From the NCBI GenBank assembly GCA_900554255.1, contig USGN01000014.1, positions 1-13,186 on the forward strand: a DNA stretch of 13,186 nucleotides. The letters run 5' to 3'. Within the stretch, counting starts at the first letter, position 1; every line of letters starts with the position of its first letter. This stretch comes from an uncultured Collinsella sp. Lineage in GTDB: Bacteria; Actinomycetota; Coriobacteriia; Coriobacteriales; Coriobacteriaceae. The translations under genes and the position numbers were made by a program. The notes below the pieces were generated by a model that saw only the letters and a list, made by a program, of their open reading frames with translations, ran no database searches and was not told where the DNA came from. Shown piece by piece: positions 1-7,701 of the stretch.

Positions 1-1
1 T

Positions 2-694
2 AACCTGTGCATTCTGGGCGTGTTCTTGATCGTGGCGCTCTTTATCGGCCTGCAGCTGCGACCGCTGCTGCTCAACCTTAACCTGCTCTTTGATAAACAG
101 CTCTCCACGACCGGTATGATGATTTGCGAGTCCAACGACCTGCCGCGCCAGCGCTATTCGCTGCGCACGGCCATGCGCGTCATGCTCGATTCGGATTCGT
201 ACCGTCGCGAGCTGCTCGATCATGCCGTGGCGTTTGAGCATCGCTACCCGTACTACATCAAGGGCGGTTTTGCCGCCGTGGTAGGCGTGCAGGTCCTGCT
301 CTTTGTACTGTCGACGGTGCTCGATATCGACAATAACGGCAAGATCATCCTGCTCGTTATCTGGATCATTTCGGTTATCGCCATCTGTGGCTGGCTCATC
401 AATATCGAATATATCCGCGCGAGCCTCAATACCCAGATGCGTATCTCGGCGCTTTCGGACGAGGACCTTCGCCGCGAGATGCGCGAGCACACGGCCGCCA
501 TCCCTGCCGCCCGTCGCATGTTTGGCCTCAACGCCAGCGAGCGTGGTGCCAAGGGCGGCGAACAGCCTACGAGCCGTCTGCCGCATATCGGTGCGCATCG
601 TAAGGCTCAAGATGCCGATGGCGTTGACAACGTAAACGGAAACGACGGGGACACCACCCCGCTCGGCAAGCACTCCAAAGGAGGTGAGGCATAA
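2..694 (+). CDS. YhgE/Pip-family membrane protein, C-terminal part only, with an extra C-terminal tail
   Basis: The 5' end lies outside the window. The frame is open from base 2, and the GTG at 20 is probably internal. The first visible residues form the last membrane helix of a YhgE/Pip-type protein, followed by the family's usual ending (PLL-LN-LF-KQLSTTGMM, about residues 25-45). Where most relatives stop, this one continues for about 185 residues: a basic stretch, two more predicted membrane helices (about 87-107 and 113-135), and a polar tail rich in Asp, Asn and Gly. The TAA stop at 692-694 directly abuts the ATG of the next gene, a second family member, so the two are surely co-transcribed. 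The strong AAAGGAGGTG site (677-686) for the next gene lies inside this reading frame. The family is loosely linked to phage infection (Pip) and to ABC-2-like membrane assemblies; no biochemical role is certain. The assignment rests on the short C-terminal match and on the neighbour. Confidence 0.75.
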   Translation, partial: NLCILGVFLIVALFIGLQLRPLLLNLNLLFDKQLSTTGMMICESNDLPRQRYSLRTAMRVMLDSDSYRRELLDHAVAFEHRYPYYIKGGFAAVVGVQVLLFVLSTVLDIDNNGKIILLVIWIISVIAICGWLINIEYIRASLNTQMRISALSDEDLRREMREHTAAIPAARRMFGLNASERGAKGGEQPTSRLPHIGAHRKAQDADGVDNVNGNDGDTTPLGKHSKGGEA

Positions 695-2884
695 ATGAAA
701 AACATCCTGCACCTGTTTAAGCGCGATGTCCAAAACGTGTCTCGCTCCGTAATCGGCTTGGTTGTCGTGATGGGTCTCATTATCGTACCGTGCCTGTACG
801 CGTGGTTTAATATCGCTGGCAGCTGGGATCCGTACGGCAACACTGGCAATCTTAAGATCGCCGTGGTCAACACCGATGAGGGTTACGAGAGCGATTTGAT
901 CCCCGTCGAGGTTAACGTGGGCGAAAACGTGACCGCCACCCTACGCGGCAACGAGAGCTTCGATTGGGTTGTGCTCAACAATCGCGAAAAGGCTATCGAG
1001 GGCGTTAAGTCGGGCGCGTACTATGCTGCCGTCGTTATCCCCAAAACGTTTAGCGCTGACATGATGACGCTTTTCTCGACCGACGTGAAACACGCCGATA
1101 TCGAGTTTTACGAGAACCAGAAGGCCAACGCCATTGCGCAGATCGTGACCGAGAAGGGTTCGAGTGCCGTTCAGAGCCAGGTTAACGAAACTTTTACCGA
1201 GACCATTACGAGCATCGGTCTTAAGACGGTGTCCAGCCTGCTCGATTACATGAGCACCGACCAGGTCAGCAACTTTATCGCCAACCTGTCCTCGACGCTT
1301 GGCGATTCGATTGAGGACCTGCGAGACGTTCAGGCAAATGCTTCGTCGCTGGCGGGCATTTTGAGCTCCACGTCCGATTCGCTGACGTCGGCGAGCGGCA
1401 TGCTCAAGCAGACCGGTGCCGTCGATGAGTCGACAAAGCAGCTCATGGAACATGCCAAAAGCGGCATCGATGATTCCAAAGAAGCGCTTAAGGCGGCAAA
1501 CGATGCCATCGATGCCGCAATCGATGGAAGCGCGGGTTCGTTCGACAACGTCTCCGCCGAGCTTGCGAAGGCATTCGACGCAGCGAATCAGCATGTTGAC
1601 CTTACGGTATCTCAGCTCAACGAAGCCGCGGCGGCACTCAATACGCGTGCTGACGATATCGATGCGATGGCCGATCGGCTCCGCAACCTAGCCGACCAGG
1701 TGAGTGATGACAAGCTCAAAGACGGCCTCAAGTCCGCTGCGACGTCGCTGGGCAGAATTGCCGTGGAGTACCGCAACAATGCGAAAGACCTGACGGCGAC
1801 CGCAAAGTCCCTTTCGGACTGCATGGCGGAGGTCAACAACTCGCGTGCCGAGGTCGACCAGGCCATCGCCGATGCCAAGGCGGGTATCTCGGGTGCCAAG
1901 ACTGACTACGACTCTACGTTTTCGGTCAAGGCCAAGGAGCTCAAGAAGACCATTTCGGGCGTTCTGGATTCCCTGAACGGTATCTCGGGCGACTTGGATA
2001 GCGCCGTGAGCGGTCTGACCGACGCTTCTGGTTCGCTCGCTAAGGGTCTCTCCAAGGCTGCAAAGCTCGTCAACAAGGCTTCCGATCAGCTGGGCGAGGC
2101 GTCGGACAAGATCAGTGCCTTTAAGGACGAGCTTGATAGCGCTCTGATCTCGGGTGACCTGGCCACAATCAAGACGATGATCGGCAACGACCCCGAGGGT
2201 CTGGCCGTGTCGCTTTCCGGTCCCGTCGCGCTCGATCGCAAACCGGTCTATCCGATCCGCAACTACGGCTCGGCCATGGCGCCGTTCTATACGATTTTGT
2301 CGCTGTGGGTGGGCTCGATTGTTCTGGCGGCCATGATGAAGGTCTCGGTTGACGATGAGCTTATCAACGAGCTCATTCCCGTGCGCCTGCACGAGATCTA
2401 CCTGGGCCGTTATCTGTTCTTTGGCGGTCTGGCCTTGCTGCAGGCAACGCTCGTGTGCGCGGGCGACATCCTGTTCTTTGGCATCCAGTGCGACAACCCG
2501 TTGCAGTTTGTGCTGGCGGGCTGGGTTGCGAGTCTCGTGTTCTCCAATATCGTCTACACGCTTACGGTTTCGTTTGGCGATATCGGCAAAGCGCTCGCTG
2601 TCGTGCTGTTGGTCATGCAGGTCGGCGGTTCGGGCGGCACGTTCCCCATCGAGATGACCGGTCCCGTGTTCCAGGCGATCTACCCGTTCCTGCCGTTTAC
2701 CCACGGCATCAACGCCATGCACGCCGCCATGGCCGGTGCCTACCATATGGAGTACTGGGTTGAGCTGGGTATTCTGGCGAGCTATCTGATTCCGTCGCTG
2801 GCCCTGGGCGTCGTCTTCCGCCGCCCAGTCATCAAAGCCAACGACTGGATTATCGAAAAGCTGGAGTCGACAAAATTGATTTAA
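695..2884 (+). CDS. YhgE/Pip domain-containing membrane protein
   Basis: 729 residues with the full YhgE/Pip plan. A short cytoplasmic N-terminus (MKNILHLFKRDV) leads to one membrane helix (about 18-40, ending in CLYAWFNI). Then comes the family's N-terminal extracytoplasmic domain, with WDPYGNTGNLKIAVVN at 44-59. Residues about 170-510 are long, Ala/Ser/Asp-rich and predicted to be coiled-coil. The C-terminal membrane block has about six helices (starting near 528, 570, 603, 632, 663 and 688) with the family-typical QVGGSGGTFPIEM and PFLPFTHGINAMHAAM. It ends in FRRPVIKANDWIIEKLESTKLI, without the tail seen in the upstream paralogue. ATG 695 is fixed by an excellent AAAGGAGGTG eight bases upstream and by the abutting upstream stop. 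The protein sits in the cytoplasmic membrane. Relatives include Lactococcus Pip (phage infection) and Bacillus YhgE. Two adjacent members suggest a heteromeric complex, which is an inference. The family call is solid; the function is unknown. Confidence 0.92.
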   Translation: MKNILHLFKRDVQNVSRSVIGLVVVMGLIIVPCLYAWFNIAGSWDPYGNTGNLKIAVVNTDEGYESDLIPVEVNVGENVTATLRGNESFDWVVLNNREKAIEGVKSGAYYAAVVIPKTFSADMMTLFSTDVKHADIEFYENQKANAIAQIVTEKGSSAVQSQVNETFTETITSIGLKTVSSLLDYMSTDQVSNFIANLSSTLGDSIEDLRDVQANASSLAGILSSTSDSLTSASGMLKQTGAVDESTKQLMEHAKSGIDDSKEALKAANDAIDAAIDGSAGSFDNVSAELAKAFDAANQHVDLTVSQLNEAAAALNTRADDIDAMADRLRNLADQVSDDKLKDGLKSAATSLGRIAVEYRNNAKDLTATAKSLSDCMAEVNNSRAEVDQAIADAKAGISGAKTDYDSTFSVKAKELKKTISGVLDSLNGISGDLDSAVSGLTDASGSLAKGLSKAAKLVNKASDQLGEASDKISAFKDELDSALISGDLATIKTMIGNDPEGLAVSLSGPVALDRKPVYPIRNYGSAMAPFYTILSLWVGSIVLAAMMKVSVDDELINELIPVRLHEIYLGRYLFFGGLALLQATLVCAGDILFFGIQCDNPLQFVLAGWVASLVFSNIVYTLTVSFGDIGKALAVVLLVMQVGGSGGTFPIEMTGPVFQAIYPFLPFTHGINAMHAAMAGAYHMEYWVELGILASYLIPSLALGVVFRRPVIKANDWIIEKLESTKLI

Positions 2885-2947
2885 TACAGCAACGTAAACG
2901 CCGTCGGAACATCGAGACCTTCCAACCCGATGCTTTAGCGTAGTGAA

Positions 2948-2977
2948 TTGCACGGGCTGCTTGGTTGTTGTTACAGT
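2948..2977 (+). promoter_or_regulatory. Possible promoter for the DMT transporter gene
   Basis: TTGCAC (2948-2953) and TACAGT (2972-2977) are separated by 18 bases, four matches each to the sigma-70 consensus. If used, transcription would start almost at the base of the terminator-like hairpin at 2982-3007. The placement is odd and the boxes are imperfect, so this is tentative. Confidence 0.25.
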
Positions 2978-2981
2978 AGCG

Positions 2982-3018
2982 GGGCGTACCGGGGGTCCGG
3001 TGCGCCCTGTTTTTATTT
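2982..3018 (+). terminator. Intrinsic terminator after the YhgE/Pip operon
   Basis: An 11-bp stem (2982-2992 with 2997-3007, one G-T pair) closes a GGGT loop and is followed by TGTTTTTATTT. It lies 97 bases after the upstream stop codon and 68 bases before the next start, so it most simply ends the YhgE/Pip transcript. It could also act as an attenuator for the transporter if a promoter lies upstream of it. Confidence 0.85.
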
Positions 3019-3085
3019 GACCATGAGGCGGCACGCAGCCATACGCGTGCGGACACCACGCCCAGATTGAGTGCGAGGATGTTCC

Positions 3086-4069
3086 ATGGCCCAATACGCT
3101 GCCAACGAAATCGAAAACATGCCCGATAGCCCTGTTGCTCGCGATGACCTGGGTGCGGGCGGTATTCCCCGGGGCGCCGGCGCACGCTCTCCGCTGTTCT
3201 GGAAGGTTCTGCTCCTTTCGGTGGCGGTCATCTGGGGCTACTCCTTTACCACTATGAAGGACGCACTCGGCACCATTCCGGTGTTCGCGCTGCTCTATGT
3301 ACGTTTTCTGCCCGCAGCGTTGGTCATGTTTGCCGTCTTCCACAAGCGCATCATCGCGCACCTCAACGCTCGCAACCTGATCGTTGGCCTGAGTATGGGC
3401 GTGCTCATGTGGGCGGCCTATGCGTTGCAGACGGTCGGTCTGGCACATACTACGGCGGGCAAGAATGCTTTTTTGACGGGCACGTATTGCATCCTTGTAC
3501 CGTTCGCGAGCTATTTTCTGAGCGGCGAAAAACTCACCCGTTATAACCTGGGCGCGGCGCTGCTGTGCTTGGCGGGCATTGGTTTGGTGGCGCTCGATAG
3601 CGTTGAATTCAACATCGGTGACGTCATTACGCTGGCGGGTGCGGTCTTTTTCGCCATCCAGATGGCGGTGACTGCCAAGTACGGTCGCAAAATGGACATC
3701 AACGTCATCACGTTTTGGATGTTTGTGGGCAACGGCGTGCTGAGCCTGGCAACGTCGCTGCTATTCGAGACCCAAGCGCCTCTGTCCGTGTGGACGCCGA
3801 GCTTTATCGGTGCGATGGCGTTTCTCTCGGTGGGCTGCACATGCGCGGCTCTGCTCATCCAAAACGTCGGCCTGGCGCATGTCCCGGCCTCGACGGGTTC
3901 GCTGCTCCTTTCGATGGAGTCGCCTTCGGGTGTGCTGTTCTCGGTGCTGCTGATGGGGGAGGCGCTCACCTCGCGCCTGCTCGCCGGCTTCGTGCTTATC
4001 TTCCTGTCGATTATCTTGAGCGAGACTCACTTCGATTTTTTGCGCCGAAATAATTGCGCGCAATTGTAA
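3086..4069 (+). CDS. DMT-superfamily transporter with two EamA domains
   Basis: 327 residues, normal for the family. After a polar, Gly/Ala-rich N-terminus (about 38 residues) come ten predicted membrane helices in two homologous five-helix EamA repeats. The first repeat has LLSVAVIWGYSFTTMKDAL near 43-61 and the typical ALQTVGLAHTTAGKNAFLTG near 113-132. The second has the matching QNVGLAHVPASTGSLLLSMES near 261-281 and LLMGEALTS near 290-298. Proteins of this type are inner-membrane exporters or importers of amino acids, other metabolites or drugs; the substrate cannot be read from sequence. The start was placed at ATG 3086 because GAGGA (3075-3079) sits six bases upstream. The GTG at 3071 in the same frame has no good ribosome site. 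Terminators lie on both sides, so the gene is probably monocistronic. Confidence 0.93.
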   Translation: MAQYAANEIENMPDSPVARDDLGAGGIPRGAGARSPLFWKVLLLSVAVIWGYSFTTMKDALGTIPVFALLYVRFLPAALVMFAVFHKRIIAHLNARNLIVGLSMGVLMWAAYALQTVGLAHTTAGKNAFLTGTYCILVPFASYFLSGEKLTRYNLGAALLCLAGIGLVALDSVEFNIGDVITLAGAVFFAIQMAVTAKYGRKMDINVITFWMFVGNGVLSLATSLLFETQAPLSVWTPSFIGAMAFLSVGCTCAALLIQNVGLAHVPASTGSLLLSMESPSGVLFSVLLMGEALTSRLLAGFVLIFLSIILSETHFDFLRRNNCAQL

Positions 4070-4080
4070 ACAACTTGTTG

Positions 4081-4107
4081 CGCCGCCCTTCTGGGGCGGC
4101 GTTTTTT
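4081..4107 (+). terminator. Intrinsic terminator after the DMT transporter gene
   Basis: A perfect 8-bp GC stem (CGCCGCCC at 4081-4088 with GGGCGGCG at 4094-4101) has a TTCTG loop and is followed at once by six T residues. It begins 12 bases past the transporter stop codon. Confidence 0.95.
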
Positions 4108-4185
4108 ATGTAACGCCCTTACAGTTATGCCTTGCACTTTAGACCATCAAAGTGTTTGCTGCACAAATAATACTGGAGGGCATTT

Positions 4186-5480
4186 ATGGCACCAGCTCAG
4201 TCCGATTTTCAACCGCAACCAGCGCCCAAGGCTACCCAGGCAGCGCAAGCCGCTATCGGTGACGGTCTTGTTGCCGAGGCTCAAGCTTTTGCCGACAAGC
4301 TTGCTGCGTGGCGCCACGACCTGCACCAGACGCCTGAGTTGGGCAATCGTCTTCCGCAAACCTCTGCGTATATCCAGGCACGTCTGACCGAGATGGGCAT
4401 CCCGTTTGCCACGCTCGTCGACGGCTCCTGTGTTGTGGGCCTCATCGGTGCCGGTGCGGCCGTGGCGGCCCAGGGCAACGGTACGTGCACGGACGATCAG
4501 GCTGGCACGGTCATCATGTTGCGCGGTGACATGGATGCCCTTCCCGTCGCGGAAGAGTCGGGCGAGCCTTTCGCCTCTGTCAACGGCTGCATGCATGCTT
4601 GCGGCCACGATATGCATGCGACGGCCCTGCTTGGTGCCGCCCGCCTGCTCAAGGCTCGCGAGGCCGAGCTTGCCGATGCCAATTCCACGGTTAAGCTGCT
4701 GTTTCAGCCGGGCGAGGAAACCTTTGAGGGTGCCCGCGCTGCCATTGCCGACGGCTGCAGAACCCGCGTCCCCAGGCGGCTTTCGCCATGCATGTTAACA
4801 GCCAATCGCCGCTCGGCCTGGTGCTCTATGGAAGCCCGGCGCTTTCGGGCGTGTACGGTTTCCGCATTACACTGCAGGGCAAGGGCGGCCATGGCTCGAG
4901 CCCCGAGATCTGCATCGACCCCATTACGGCGGGTGTGCACGTGCATCTGGCACTTCAGGAGCTTATCGCTCGCGAAGTGCCGGCGGCCAAGGAGGTCGCA
5001 CTGACCGTGGGTAAGTTTGCCGGTGGCCAAGCGGCCAACGTCATCCCAGATACCTGCGTGCTCGAAGGCACGCTGCGCAGCTTTGACGTTGAGCTCATGG
5101 AGCACCTCAAGGAGCGTATCTCCGAGGTCGTCAATGGCGTCGCGGCAACGTATCGTACGCCGGCGACCATCGAGACGCTCTCGGATGTTCCGCCACTCGT
5201 ACTCGATGACGATATGACCCAGGCGTCGCTTGGCTACGTGGGCGCGGTGCTGCCCAAGGCCGCCTTCCTGCCGCTGTTCCACGCCATGGCGAGTGAGGAC
5301 TTCGCGTTGATTTCGAGCGAGATCCCGAGTGCGTACTTTACCGTGGGCGCCGCTGTAACCGATACGGATGAGCATTTTGCCCAGCACCATCCCAAGGCGC
5401 GCTTTAACGATGCCGAGCTGCCGCTCGGTGCCGCAGCTTATACCGCTGTCGCTTTGGGCTACATCGCCGACCACCGATAG
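4186..5480 (+). pseudogene. M20-family (M20D-like) amidohydrolase, broken by a frameshift near 4755
   Basis: The two halves of one metallo-amidohydrolase lie in different frames. The first frame, from ATG 4186 (TGGAGGG six bases upstream), holds RGDMDALP at 113-120, the metal-binding CMHACGHDMH with Cys139 and His141, and QPGEE near 174-178. It should then run on, but reads into unrelated sequence after Cys191. The second frame picks up as LQNPRPQAAFAMHV from about 4755 and continues through GKGGHGSSPE, the dimerisation domain, MASEDF and HHPKARF to TAG 5478-5480. Joined, they give about 430 residues, close to the family norm of about 400. Relatives hydrolyse N-acyl amino acids, hippurate or aminobenzoyl-glutamate-like amides. 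The lesion equals loss of one base, or of four. An ancestral GGCTGCCTGCAG collapsing to GGCTGCAG would explain it. A sequencing error cannot be excluded, but the damaged gene 39 bases downstream supports real decay. Confidence 0.88.
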
Positions 5481-5519
5481 CACCCAATCTTGCTACTCGT
5501 TTGTTTAAAAAGGAGCAGT

Positions 5520-5940
5520 ATGTCCCAGCAACGTAAGTTCTTCCCCGGCTGGCTCGTGGTGGCCTCCGGCTTTGTGATCATGGCCACGTGCTACACGATT
5601 TTCGTCAACTGCATGAGCCTGTTTCAGCCGCTCATCGTCAGCGACCTCGGGATCACGCTTGCCCAGTACAACATCTCCAACGCCATCTCTACCGTGGTGA
5701 GCGTTATCGGCTCACTTGTCATTGGCCATGTTGCCGATAAAGTAAGCGGCCGCGTTTTGGGTTCCCCTCACTGTAATCGCCACCTCTGCCGTTCTTGCCG
5801 GCATGAGCTTTGTCGGTGAGCTATGGCAGGTCTACGTGCTCTTTTCTGTTCGCTCCGTTCTGTCTGTGGCTGCCCTGGAAGCCGAATGGATGCTCGTACC
5901 ATCATTCGGTTTCCAAGGCGGCCACGGGCCTACGAAATAA
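5520..5940 (+). pseudogene. MFS transporter remnant: frameshifted and missing its C-terminal two thirds
   Basis: ATG 5520 has AAGGAG eight bases upstream. The first 80 or so residues (MSQQRKFFPGWLVVASGFVI onward, then FQPLIVSDLGITLAQYN and GSLVIGHVADKVSGRVLG) are the first helices of a major facilitator, somewhat like the oxalate/formate-antiporter group. Near 5763 the frame shifts by one extra base. The next frame then reads LTVIATSAVLAGMSFVGELW, the expected third and fourth helices, to a stop at 5938-5940. Similarity fades after about 5870. A third frame around 5910 reads SKAATGL, faintly like the next MFS loop, so there may be further damage. An intact member has about 400-430 residues; only about 140 codons remain, and the rest is absent from the window. 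The gene lies 39 bases after the broken amidohydrolase and was probably the importer for its substrate. Confidence 0.82.
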
Positions 5941-5997
5941 TCCGTTTTCCTCCGTCCAACAGATCACGTAATCCGAAGGGGACGGAGGAAAGCGGAT
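5940..5997. repeat. 58-bp palindromic element (18-bp arms) at the end of the MFS remnant
   Basis: ATCCGTTTTCCTCCGTCC (5940-5957) faces GGACGGAGGAAAGCGGAT (5980-5997). The arms are complementary at all 18 positions if one G-T pair is allowed, and they enclose a 22-base spacer. There is no T run after the stem, so it does not look like a terminator. It begins at the last base of the MFS remnant's stop codon and ends nine bases before a separate terminator. It may be a REP- or MITE-like interspersed element, or the scar of the deletion that removed the rest of the transporter. Confidence 0.7.
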
Positions 5998-6005
5998 CAC
6001 AAACA

Positions 6006-6076
6006 GCGGCGGCGCGTCTGGCCGAACGAGCCCCCATACCCTCGTTCGGTCAGACGCGCCGCCGCGTTTTGTTTTT
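6006..6076 (+). terminator. Strong intrinsic terminator with a 25-bp stem
   Basis: GC-rich arms at 6006-6030 and 6041-6065 pair over 25 bp with a single G-T, around the loop CCCCCATACC, followed by TTTTGTTTTT. It presumably ended the amidohydrolase-MFS transcript and now insulates hisS. The stem is unusually long for a terminator. Confidence 0.92.
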
Positions 6077-6082
6077 GTGCCG

Positions 6083-6088
6083 TATAAT
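6083..6088 (+). promoter_or_regulatory. -10 box (TATAAT) for hisS
   Basis: A perfect TATAAT lies seven bases after the terminator's T run and 42 bases before the hisS ATG. No good -35 box is seen at 16-18 bases, because that stretch falls in the terminator stem. The context GTGCCG-TATAAT resembles GTGCC-TATAAT in front of ppc. Confidence 0.6.
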
Positions 6089-6130
6089 GACCACTACCTA
6101 TGACGCGATACAAAAGAAAGGTGTTTGCCC

Positions 6131-7444
6131 ATGCAGGCACAGAAGGCGGAGGGAACCCGCGACCTTATCGGCGCCGAGATGCGCGCCTGGCAAAAGATGC
6201 AGCAGATTGCGGCCGGCGTGTTCGAGCCGTTTGGTTTTAAACCCATCGAGACGCCCGCGATCGAGCAGGTGGACGTGTTTGTTCACGGTATCGGCCAGTC
6301 GACCGACGTCGTGCGCAAGGAGATGTTCCGCGTGTTTAGCGGCGCCAACCTGGAGCGCGTCTTTACCGAGGGTACCGATACCAAGCTCAAGCCCAAGCAG
6401 CGCCTGGCCCTTCGTCCCGAGGGCACAGCCGGTGTGGTGCGCGCCGTCGTGGAGAACAACCTGGTGCCCCAGGGCTCCACGCCGTTTAAGGCTTATTACG
6501 CCGAGGCCATGTTCCGCGGCGAGCGTCCTCAGAAGGGTCGCCTGCGCCAGTTCCACCAGGTGGGCATCGAGTGGCTCGGCGCTCCCGATCCGGCTGCCGA
6601 CGCCGAGTGCATCATCATGCTCATGGAGTTCTACAAGCGCCTGGGCTTCGATCTGTCCAAGCTCCGTCTGCTTATTAACTCGATGGGCGATGCGCAGTGC
6701 CGTCCGGCATACCGCGAGCAGGTCAAGCAGTTCATTCTCGATCACGCCGACGAGATGTGCGACGAGTGCCGCGAGCGCGCCGAGCTCAACCCGCTGCGCG
6801 CCTTCGACTGCAAGAACGACCACTGCCGCGAGATCATGGCCGACGCCCCGCTGATGGGCGACAACCTGTGCGACGAGTGCCGCGAGCACTACGAGCAAGT
6901 CAAGCGCTATCTGGACGCCGCCGGTATCGAGTATGTTGAGGATCCCACCCTGGTGCGCGGCCTGGACTACTACACCCGTACTGTCTTTGAGGTCGAGGCT
7001 CCCGGCGCCGGTGTCGGCTCCATCGGTGGTGGCGGTCGCTACGATGGCCTCGTTGAGCTCGAGGGCGGTAAGCCCACGGCGGGCGTCGGCTTTGCCGTCG
7101 GCTTTGAGCGCGCCCTGCTGGCCCTGCAGGCCTTTGGCAGCGACCTGGGTGCCGAGGAGGTCCCGTGCGTCTACGTTGCCAACGCCGGCAAGGAGCTGCG
7201 TCAGAACGTCTTTACCATTACGCAGCAGCTTCGTGCCGTAGGCATCGTGACCGAGGCCGACTATCAGGGCCGTTCCCTTAAGGCCCAGTTTAAGCAGGCC
7301 GACAAGGTGGGCGCTAAGCTCATCCTAGTCCTGGGTGGCGACGAGCTTGCCGCCGGCAAGGTCAAGGTGCGCGACATGCAGAGCCACGACGAGGTACTGG
7401 TCGATTTGGCCAACGTTGTCAAGGCGGTTCGCGAGCGCCTGTAG
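6131..7444 (+). CDS. hisS: Histidyl-tRNA synthetase
   Basis: 437 residues; bacterial HisRS are about 420-440. This cytoplasmic class II enzyme charges tRNA-His with histidine using ATP. Visible in order: the N-terminal GTRDLIGAEM (8-17); LRPEGTAGVVRAVVENN (94-110); motif 2 with FRGERPQKGRLRQFHQVGIEW (128-148); the HisRS-specific LVRGLDYYTRTVFE (274-287); SIGGGGRYDGLV (297-308); motif 3 GVGFAVGFERALL (318-330); and the anticodon-binding domain from about 345 to the end. A cysteine cluster in the insertion domain (C210, C213, C227, C232, C247, C250) could bind a metal; similar cysteines occur in many bacterial HisRS. ATG 6131 was chosen because AAGGTG ends seven bases upstream; the in-frame TTG at 6125 is too close to it. 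aspS, a frequent downstream partner, does not follow. The gene appears monocistronic. Confidence 0.97.
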   Translation: MQAQKAEGTRDLIGAEMRAWQKMQQIAAGVFEPFGFKPIETPAIEQVDVFVHGIGQSTDVVRKEMFRVFSGANLERVFTEGTDTKLKPKQRLALRPEGTAGVVRAVVENNLVPQGSTPFKAYYAEAMFRGERPQKGRLRQFHQVGIEWLGAPDPAADAECIIMLMEFYKRLGFDLSKLRLLINSMGDAQCRPAYREQVKQFILDHADEMCDECRERAELNPLRAFDCKNDHCREIMADAPLMGDNLCDECREHYEQVKRYLDAAGIEYVEDPTLVRGLDYYTRTVFEVEAPGAGVGSIGGGGRYDGLVELEGGKPTAGVGFAVGFERALLALQAFGSDLGAEEVPCVYVANAGKELRQNVFTITQQLRAVGIVTEADYQGRSLKAQFKQADKVGAKLILVLGGDELAAGKVKVRDMQSHDEVLVDLANVVKAVRERL

Positions 7445-7501
7445 CGCATCATTTTGAGCTGCGGGCCCGCTAACGTGCCCTGCTCATGGAGAGCGATTGT
7501 T

Positions 7502-7540
7502 ACGGGGGTGTTTCGCATTTATGCGGAATGCCCCCGTTTG
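7502..7540 (+). terminator. Hairpin after hisS, probable terminator
   Basis: Arms at 7502-7518 and 7521-7537 are complementary over 17 positions with three G-T pairs (outer part ACGGGGG/CCCCCGT). The practical loop is ATTTAT. Only TTT follows, so the T tract is weak and termination may be partial. It lies 57 bases after the hisS stop codon. No gene is seen in the rest of the 257-base gap to ppc; the main other signal is the ppc -10 box. Confidence 0.6.
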
Positions 7541-7651
7541 CATATGCCGTCCACCGAGAAATGCGACCATTTGGGGCAAAAACCCTTGCAATGCAGAAAA
7601 TACTTTTGTGTGGTAAAGCGCAATCAGCACCGAAAGTTTTTGCCGAGTGCC

Positions 7652-7657
7652 TATAAT
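7652..7657 (+). promoter_or_regulatory. -10 box (TATAAT) for ppc
   Basis: A perfect TATAAT lies 44 bases upstream of the GTG start, in the context GAGTGCC-TATAAT-AAATA. No convincing -35 box is visible at the usual distance. The position and the matching box before hisS support it as the ppc promoter. Confidence 0.6.
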
Positions 7658-7701
7658 AAATACCGCATGTTACGTGCATAGAAGGAGGAATGGGAGGAAA
7701 C

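Noticed and set aside
1688..3448. A 586-codon minus-strand open frame opposite the second YhgE/Pip gene and the DMT gene
   Set aside because: It lies opposite two well-supported genes, crosses a terminator and has low-complexity Arg/Gln/His composition typical of antisense frames.
4750..4790. Programmed ribosomal frameshift in the amidohydrolase
   Set aside because: No slippery heptamer or downstream stimulatory structure is seen, the family does not use frameshifting, and the next gene is also broken.
5823..6854. A 343-codon + strand open frame spanning the MFS remnant and the start of hisS
   Set aside because: It runs through the palindrome, a terminator and the hisS promoter, is rich in Arg, Ser and Pro as expected from a shifted GC-rich frame, and overlaps the clearly real hisS.
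7454..7681. A 75-codon + strand frame between hisS and ppc
   Set aside because: It has no ribosome site, runs through the hairpin and the ppc -10 box, and has no recognisable protein features.
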